Assembly: GCA_038214135.1 (NCBI GenBank) | Contig: JBBQSD010000180.1 | Location: 1-9,992 of the forward strand | Direction: 5' to 3' | From: JANLSE01 sp038214135 | GTDB taxonomy: Bacteria; Chloroflexota; Chloroflexia; Chloroflexales; Roseiflexaceae | Length of the DNA stretch: 9,992 bases | Shown here: in pieces, positions 6,251 through 9,992 of the stretch | Layout of the letters: each line of letters starts with the position of its first letter | Numbering within the stretch: position 1 is the stretch's first letter | Notes under the pieces: model-generated | The model's input: only the letters and a program-made list of their open reading frames with translations | What the model was told of the DNA's origin: nothing | The model's database searches: none | Made by a program: the position numbers and the translations under genes

Positions 6251-6350
6251 ATTGAACGAATAAAGGAATATTGAACAGTGTGATTCGTATTTACTTGTTC
6301 AAGAACAAGTGTTTGACGTTGCCTTGTTCTTTTGTTCTTTTGTTCTTTTT
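6251..6350. promoter_or_regulatory. GAAC/GTTC-rich control region between iolE and iolG
   Basis: The 125-nt gap has an unusual density of GAAC/GTTC words. ATTGAAC occurs at 6251-6257 and 6270-6276. A palindrome ACTTGTTCAAGAACAAGT (8-bp arms, AA centre) lies at 6293-6310. TTGTTCTT occurs three times in tandem at 6324-6347. GAACAAG (6303-6309) can pair either with CTTGTTC upstream (6294-6300) or with CTTGTTC downstream (6323-6329), so two mutually exclusive hairpins are possible, the second followed by a T-rich tract. The region could be a cluster of regulator sites, a weak terminator, or both. No convincing sigma-70 promoter for iolG was found here. Confidence 0.45.
6324..6347 (+). repeat. 8-bp tandem repeat TTGTTCTT x3
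   Basis: Three perfect copies of TTGTTCTT run back to back and are followed by further T residues, ending 20 nt before the iolG start. The copy number may change by slippage and would alter the distance between the upstream palindrome and iolG. Confidence 0.9.
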
Positions 6351-6367
6351 ATCAAAGCGTGGAGCAT

Positions 6368-7396
6368 ATGGAACATCTGAATATTGCCCTGCTTGGTGCA
6401 GGCCGAATTGGACAGGTGCATGCCGCTAATCTGGCTGGGCGTGTCGCTGGAGCGCACCTGTATGCGATTGCCGATGTCTCGGGCGAGGCGGCGCAGCGCT
6501 GTGCCCAACACTATGGCGTTGCGATTGCTGTTGATGACTACCAACGCCTGTTGGCCGATCCACTGGTGCATGCCGTTGCGATCTGCACATCAACGGATAC
6601 CCACGCACGGATTATTGTTGAAGCCGCACAGGCCGGTAAACATATCTTTTGTGAAAAGCCAATTGCCCAAACATTGGAAAGTATCGATCTGGCACTAGCG
6701 GCGGTAAAGTCAGCCGGGGTGACGCTGCAGATCGGGTTTAATCGGCGCTTCGACACCAGCTTCCGTAGGGCACGTGCCGCAGTTGTGAATGGCGAGATCG
6801 GGCGGTTGGAGCGTGTTCACATTATTAGCCGCGATCCCGCTCCGCCACCGATTAGCTATGTGCGGGTTTCGGGCGGGCTGTTTCTGGATATGACCATCCA
6901 CGATTTCGATATGCTGCGGTTTCTGACTGGCGATGAGGTTGAGGAATTGTTTGTGATGGCCGATGCGCTTGTTGATCCCGCAATTGGTGCGGCTGGTGAT
7001 GTCGATACGGCGGTGATTATGCTGCGCTTCAGGAATGGAGCCATTGGTACAATCGAGAACAGCCGCCGAGCTGTGTATGGCTATGATCAGCGTGTTGAAC
7101 TGTTTGGCAGTGCTGGCGCGCTCCGAACCGAGAACCACTACCAAAATAGCGCGCTGGTGAGCGATGCCCATGGTGTGCGGCGCGACCTGCCCTATTATTT
7201 CTTTTTGGAGCGCTATAGCGAGAGCTTTGCAGAAGAATTACGCGCCTTCGTTAGTACCATTCAGCATAGTACACCAACACCAGTGACAGGCTGGGATGGC
7301 CGGGTACCGGTTGTGATGGGTCTGGCAGCGGCTCGTTCATTGCGCGAGCGGCGGCCAGTCCGTTTGGATGAGATTGATGCCAGTTGGGGTGTATAG
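6368..7396 (+). CDS. iolG: myo-Inositol 2-dehydrogenase IolG (Gfo/Idh/MocA family)
   Basis: This 342-residue NAD-dependent dehydrogenase oxidises myo-inositol to scyllo-inosose, the first step of the pathway encoded upstream. The Rossmann half starts with LLGAGRIGQVH (8-18), and Asp36 after the second strand suggests NAD preference. The catalytic motif CEKP places Lys97, and GGLFLDMTIHDFDM (169-182) supplies Asp174 and His178, completing the family's Lys-Asp-His set. The SRDPAPPPISYVRVSGG segment (154-170) is, from memory, characteristic of inositol dehydrogenases rather than of other Gfo/Idh members. Length is typical (about 330-345). The ATG at 6368 is preceded by GGAG (6361-6364) only 3 nt away, which is tight; an in-frame GTG at 6359 lacks any ribosome binding site. 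It lies 125 nt after iolE, so it may be co-transcribed or separately controlled. scyllo-Inositol dehydrogenase is the main alternative. Confidence 0.9.
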   Translation: MEHLNIALLGAGRIGQVHAANLAGRVAGAHLYAIADVSGEAAQRCAQHYGVAIAVDDYQRLLADPLVHAVAICTSTDTHARIIVEAAQAGKHIFCEKPIAQTLESIDLALAAVKSAGVTLQIGFNRRFDTSFRRARAAVVNGEIGRLERVHIISRDPAPPPISYVRVSGGLFLDMTIHDFDMLRFLTGDEVEELFVMADALVDPAIGAAGDVDTAVIMLRFRNGAIGTIENSRRAVYGYDQRVELFGSAGALRTENHYQNSALVSDAHGVRRDLPYYFFLERYSESFAEELRAFVSTIQHSTPTPVTGWDGRVPVVMGLAAARSLRERRPVRLDEIDASWGV

Positions 7397-7397
7397 C

Positions 7398-7450
7398 TCG
7401 CCCGTACAAGTGGGCGAATACGAGATTCGCTCCTACGATACGCCCGTACA
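7398..7450. repeat. Overlapping palindromes and direct repeat between convergent iolG and the DUF429 gene
   Basis: TCGCCC (7398-7403) pairs with GGGCGA (7412-7417), and GCGAAT (7414-7419) pairs with ATTCGC (7425-7430), so the two hairpins share bases and exclude each other. CGCCCGTACA occurs at 7399-7408 and again at 7441-7450; the second copy lies inside the displaced C-terminal coding tail of the DUF429 gene. The layout suggests a dispersed palindromic repeat in the convergent gap. There is no clear T-tract for a classic terminator on either strand, although a hairpin here may still end or stabilise both transcripts. Confidence 0.5.
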
Positions 7451-7563
7451 GGTTGGGTCGGTGATCCAGCCTTCTCGTTCGTGCCCGAATGGGATGCCAT
7501 ACTGAGGCTGTGTGGTTGCCCAGGCAGCCTGAAGTACTGCTAACAGGGCATCGAGTGTGTCGC
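7433..7563 (-). pseudogene. Displaced C-terminal coding tail of the DUF429 gene (after a frameshift)
   Basis: Immediately after the last plausible in-frame codons of the DUF429 gene, the -1 frame encodes about 43 residues. They begin GDTLDALLAVLQAAWATTQP, continue to an EGWITDP motif, and end at TAG (7433-7435). This helix plus the EGWI motif is the kind of C-terminus expected for DUF429 proteins, while the in-frame ending ATHSMPC is not. Restoring one base in the CCGG run (about 7563-7566), for example CCGGG, would join the two parts into a 279-residue protein. The last residues TCTGVS overlap the CGCCCGTACA repeat. Confidence 0.75.
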
Positions 7564-8271
7564 CGGATCATTCAGGCAGGCCGCTCTGGTAGCCTGATCA
7601 TATGCAATGGTGATGCCATAGCGCTGTGCAATCGGCCCATGTGGATCGGATAGGCCAGCCAGAATCTGTTCTCGGGATGCCACACGCTGGCCAGGAGTGC
7701 GATCATTTTTGTAGCTCTGATTGCCAATAATTGCCCGCGCTACCAGAGCTGGGTATACTTCCAAGGCGATCCTATCGCTGGTGGTGGGGTGGCATGGCAT
7801 GATGCTCGCTCCCGAGCGCTTGAGCGGTGGCACGCCACGGAAGAACATCTTGCCCACTGGAACATAGGCCATGAGCATGGCGCTGATTGATCGAGCCTGC
7901 TGATCCACCACACGTTTTGCATTTCGTGGCAGCCCGGTGCTGTGACGCATATGCCGAAATTCGGCCAGTAATGTGTTATATTCCGATAGCGTATGCGTGC
8001 TCATGCGCTCAATAAAGCCATCCCAATCGAGCGGCCATTGATGCTGCGTATGCAGCCAGAGCATCAGTTCATATGGCTGGCCAAACGGGAAATCGAAGCC
8101 ACCGACCCACGGCCCCTGGCGCTGCAACAACTCCCCAAAATTCTTCAGGCTGGAAATGACTTCGATCTGATCCACTATCAGGCATCGATCATGCAATGCA
8201 CCAATCGCGCAGGTGATCGGCTTGCGTACTGATGGCGCACTGGTGAAGTCGATTCCATAGATGCGATTCAT
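7540..8271 (-). CDS. DUF429-family protein (predicted RNase H-like nuclease fold), frameshifted near the C-terminus
   Basis: As read, this frame encodes 243 residues starting MNRIYGIDFTSAPS. The N-terminal GIDFTS (6-11), VGGFDFPFG (56-64) and IALEVYPALVARAI (168-181) elements match the DUF429 family, predicted to have an RNase H-like fold with conserved acidic residues (here Asp8, Asp60, Glu171). The biochemical role of the family is unknown to me. The protein is intact to about residue 236 (ACLNDP), then ends abruptly in ATHSMPC at a TAG; the expected C-terminus continues in the -1 frame to 7433. This is either a recent one-base deletion, a sequencing error, or, less likely, programmed frameshifting. 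There is no clear Shine-Dalgarno before the ATG, but the start fits the family. It is convergent with iolG and divergent from the pterin operon, with no obvious link to either. Confidence 0.75.
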   Translation of the reverse strand: MNRIYGIDFTSAPSVRKPITCAIGALHDRCLIVDQIEVISSLKNFGELLQRQGPWVGGFDFPFGQPYELMLWLHTQHQWPLDWDGFIERMSTHTLSEYNTLLAEFRHMRHSTGLPRNAKRVVDQQARSISAMLMAYVPVGKMFFRGVPPLKRSGASIMPCHPTTSDRIALEVYPALVARAIIGNQSYKNDRTPGQRVASREQILAGLSDPHGPIAQRYGITIAYDQATRAACLNDPATHSMPC

Positions 8272-8449
8272 TGCTGTTACAACTTGTTGCTATTCGCTCC
8301 AAAAATAACATCCTAAGTTTATCATCTTTCGTAACATGGTATACGCCATTGAATGATGTACGCAGTGTTGCTGTGCAGGCGCAAATGCGATCTGTGTATA
8401 CTTCTGCTGCCTGAGAATGGCGTTGTGCATGGATGGAAGGAATAGGTCT
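8272..8449. other. Divergent intergenic region between the DUF429 gene and the pterin operon
   Basis: The 178-nt gap should carry promoters for both flanking genes. On the plus strand TATACT at 8397-8402, preceded by TGTG, is a good -10 candidate about 48 nt ahead of the PTPS start, but no -35 element is found at normal spacing. On the minus strand no convincing promoter was found. No gene, RNA element or repeat array is seen here. Confidence 0.5.
8397..8402 (+). promoter_or_regulatory. Candidate -10 element of the pterin operon
   Basis: TATACT preceded by TGTG is a good -10 match that would start transcription near 8409 and give a leader of about 40 nt. TTGCTG at 8368-8373 is too far upstream (23-bp spacer) to be a normal -35, so this is only a candidate. 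Confidence 0.35.
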
Positions 8450-9280
8450 ATGGTTTATGTAACACGGCGCTTTGAATTTTCGGCAGCGCATCGCTACTGG
8501 CGCGATGACTGGAGCCGCGAGCAGAATGAACGCACCTTTGGGATGTATAGCAGCCTCTATGGGCATGGGCATAATTATACGCTTGATGTAACGGTCAAAG
8601 GCGTAACTGATCCAGTGACTGGTATGGTGATCAATATCACCGATCTGAAAGCGATTGTTGGTGCGGTGCTCGAAGGGTTCGATCACAAACATCTCAATCT
8701 GGATACGCCCTATTTTCGCTCCCGAATTCCCACCACAGAGAATATTGTGCGGGTATTGTGGGACTTAATCGCGCCCGGCCTGCCTGTTGGTGTCGAATTG
8801 GCTACGTTACGATTGGCCGAAATGAACGACCTATGGGCCGAGTATAGCGGCGAAGATCAGGGTCGCTTCACCCGTTCGTATGTATTCTCTGCTGCCCATC
8901 GTTTACATTCGACCGAGCTTTCCGATGATCAGAATCGCGAAATCTATGGCAAATGTAACAACCCCAATGGCCATGGTCATAACTATACCGTCGAGGTAAC
9001 AGTTGCAGGGGCTATCGATCCAGAGACGGGGATGCTGATCGATCTTAGTGAAATGGATCGTATCGTTCGTTCGGTACTCGAACAGCTTGATTTACACCAT
9101 ATTGATCGGGAGGTCGCTGCCTTTGCGGAACACCCCTCGACCGCAGAGAACATTATTGTGTTTTTGTGGGATGAGCTTGAGGCGCGCTTTGCAGGCCAAT
9201 TCCAGCATCTGCGTTTGTGGGAAACCAACCGTAATGTGTTTGATTATTCCGGACGAGCGATTTCGTCTGTTGCGAGGTGA
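8450..9280 (+). CDS. Tandem two-domain 6-pyruvoyl-tetrahydropterin synthase / QueD-family protein
   Basis: This 276-residue protein contains two complete PTPS/QueD (COG0720) domains, whereas normal members have one domain of about 120-145 residues. Domain 1 spans about 1-135 and domain 2 about 138-268. Each has a His zinc triad: His14, His39, His41 and His150, His175, His177 (both HGHNY). Domain 2 has the catalytic Cys169 in KCNNPNGHGHNY, a CX5HGH spacing typical of PTPS rather than the CX3HGH of QueD. In domain 1 the aligned residue is Tyr33, so it lacks the Cys. Conversely, domain 1 has Asp78-His79, while domain 2 has Asp214-Leu215. Pterin-anchoring Glu candidates are Glu97 (TTEN) and Glu233 (TAEN). 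The ATG at 8450 is supported by GGAAGGA at 8435-8441, 8 nt upstream. Its stop overlaps the folE ribosome binding site, and FolE makes its likely substrate. The true product (pyruvoyl-tetrahydropterin, carboxy-tetrahydropterin or other) is uncertain. Confidence 0.9.
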   Translation: MVYVTRRFEFSAAHRYWRDDWSREQNERTFGMYSSLYGHGHNYTLDVTVKGVTDPVTGMVINITDLKAIVGAVLEGFDHKHLNLDTPYFRSRIPTTENIVRVLWDLIAPGLPVGVELATLRLAEMNDLWAEYSGEDQGRFTRSYVFSAAHRLHSTELSDDQNREIYGKCNNPNGHGHNYTVEVTVAGAIDPETGMLIDLSEMDRIVRSVLEQLDLHHIDREVAAFAEHPSTAENIIVFLWDELEARFAGQFQHLRLWETNRNVFDYSGRAISSVAR

Positions 9281-9288
9281 TACTCATG
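9274..9288 (+). promoter_or_regulatory. folE ribosome binding site embedding the PTPS stop codon
   Basis: GAGGTGA at 9274-9280, a near-perfect match to the anti-Shine-Dalgarno sequence, contains the upstream stop TGA (9278-9280) and lies 5 nt before ATG at 9286. This selects the ATG over the in-frame GTG at 9277 and implies translational coupling. Confidence 0.8.
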
Positions 9289-9975
9289 CAGAATGCAACT
9301 AAGATGAAGCCTAATGGCATCTTGCGAACTCCTGAAATCGACCCAACCCGTTTTGATGATCTGATCATCCATGGGCAGGGCAAGATCGAAGGGATGCTAT
9401 TCGAGAGCAATACTGGCGTTGAGCTGGCGGTGCGCTCCATTCTGGGCGAAATCGGCGAAGATCCCGAGCGTGAGGGGTTGCTCGCAACTCCCTCGCGGGT
9501 TTCGAAGATGTATGCGGAACTGACGGCGGGCTACCATGTTGATCCACACGCGCTGATCAACGATGCTGTCTTTTCGGTCGATTACGATGAGATGGTGGTT
9601 ATCAAGGATATTGATTTCTCCAGTTTGTGTGAACATCACATGCTGCCATTTCTTGGGCGGGTCCATGTTGCATATATCCCGAATGGCAAAGTAATCGGGC
9701 TCAGCAAGATTCCGCGGATTGTCGAGATGTTTGCGCGGCGTTTGCAGGTTCAGGAGCGCATGACGGTTCAGATTGCCGATTTCTTGAATGATTCACTGCA
9801 CCCGGCTGGCGTTGCTGTCGTCGCGGAGGGGATTCATATGTGCTCGGTGATGCGGGGTGTCAAAAAGGCCAATGCCTCAATGATTACCTCGGCGATGCGC
9901 GGGGTGTTCCGCGATGACCCAAAGACGCGGGCGGAATTTATGGCCCATGTTGATCGTGCCGGGTTGGCGGATTAG
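9286..9975 (+). CDS. folE: GTP cyclohydrolase I FolE
   Basis: This 229-residue enzyme converts GTP to 7,8-dihydroneopterin triphosphate, the entry step to folate, biopterin-type and queuosine pterins. The core runs from EDPEREGLLATPSRV (58-72) onward. The zinc site is Cys115 and His118 (SLCEHHML, 113-120) with Cys186 (GIHMCSVMRGV, 182-192). His117 and His184 correspond to the catalytic His112 and His179 of E. coli FolE. The canonical type IA sequence is intact and of normal length (E. coli 222). Start choice follows the strong ribosome binding site GAGGTGA ending 5 nt before the ATG. The gene is coupled to the preceding PTPS-family gene and followed 9 nt later by another start codon, so it sits inside a compact pterin operon. 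Confidence 0.97.
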   Translation: MQNATKMKPNGILRTPEIDPTRFDDLIIHGQGKIEGMLFESNTGVELAVRSILGEIGEDPEREGLLATPSRVSKMYAELTAGYHVDPHALINDAVFSVDYDEMVVIKDIDFSSLCEHHMLPFLGRVHVAYIPNGKVIGLSKIPRIVEMFARRLQVQERMTVQIADFLNDSLHPAGVAVVAEGIHMCSVMRGVKKANASMITSAMRGVFRDDPKTRAEFMAHVDRAGLAD

Positions 9976-9984
9976 GGAGAGCGT

Positions 9985-9992
9985 ATGCCCCT
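9985..9992 (+). CDS. Start of a further gene in the pterin operon (cut by the window edge)
   Basis: GGAG at 9976-9979 is followed by ATG at 9985, 9 nt after the folE stop. Only Met-Pro and two bases are visible, so the product cannot be named. The tight spacing implies the same operon; a pterin-modifying enzyme would fit but nothing here shows it. Confidence 0.45.

Noticed and set aside
6293..6310. Intrinsic terminator of iolBCDE
   Set aside because: The 8-bp stem is AT-rich, has only a 2-nt loop and is not followed directly by a T-tract, so a terminator cannot be supported; kept only as a palindrome.
6313..6352. Promoter for iolG using TTGACG (6313-6318) and TTTTAT (6347-6352)
   Set aside because: The spacer is 28 bp, and removing one 8-bp repeat would leave 20 bp, still outside the usual range.
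7251..7571. Minus-strand 106-residue open frame near the end of iolG
   Set aside because: It is in a different frame from both the DUF429 body and its displaced tail, and is mostly antisense to iolG.
8417..8449. Longer PTPS start at 8417
   Set aside because: No ribosome binding site; the ATG at 8450 has GGAAGGA at 8 nt and gives the expected short N-terminal strand before FSAAH.
9277..9285. GTG start of folE at 9277
   Set aside because: The GTG lies inside the Shine-Dalgarno GAGGTGA that serves the ATG at 9286.

Overview
The window looks like a chromosomal stretch from a member of the Chloroflexota, probably class Chloroflexia. This rests on the EF-Tu N-terminus (its switch region reads GITIAIRHVEYQ, which I recall from Chloroflexus/Roseiflexus-type EF-Tu), on moderate GC, and on intergenic gaps filled with short tandem repeats and GC-rich palindromes of a kind common in that group. 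The assignment is inference from memory, not from a search.

Layout. (1) Positions 1-808, minus strand: a tRNA-Tyr(GTA) - tRNA-Thr(GGT) - tuf transcription unit with a near-consensus sigma-70 promoter at 780-808; tuf runs off the left edge. (2) Positions 910-7396, plus strand: a myo-inositol catabolic cluster in the order iolB - iolC - iolD - iolE - iolG. iolD and iolE overlap by 4 nt. The iolB-iolC and iolC-iolD gaps hold heptameric and 13-mer tandem repeats and palindromes, and the iolE-iolG gap holds a dense set of GAAC/GTTC elements. (3) Positions 7398-7450: overlapping palindromic repeats. (4) Positions 7433-8271, minus strand: a DUF429-family gene, convergent to iolG, whose conserved C-terminus is displaced by an apparent one-base frameshift. 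(5) Positions 8450-9992, plus strand: a pterin operon consisting of a tandem two-domain PTPS/QueD-family protein, folE (GTP cyclohydrolase I), and the first codons of another gene.

How the genes work together. IolG oxidises myo-inositol to scyllo-inosose. IolE dehydrates this to the cyclic diketone, IolD hydrolyses the ring to 5-deoxy-glucuronate, IolB isomerises it to 5-dehydro-2-deoxygluconate, and IolC phosphorylates that product. The last two steps (IolJ aldolase and IolA semialdehyde dehydrogenase), a transporter and a regulator are not in the window. In the pterin operon FolE makes 7,8-dihydroneopterin triphosphate, the substrate of the PTPS protein upstream of it.

The most interesting observation is in the PTPS protein. 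Its two domains are degenerate in complementary ways: domain 1 keeps the Asp-His pair but has lost the catalytic Cys, while domain 2 keeps the Cys (in a CX5HGH motif) but has Leu where the catalytic His belongs. In ordinary PTPS this triad is formed between subunits, so one fused chain could still assemble a single complete triad from its two halves.
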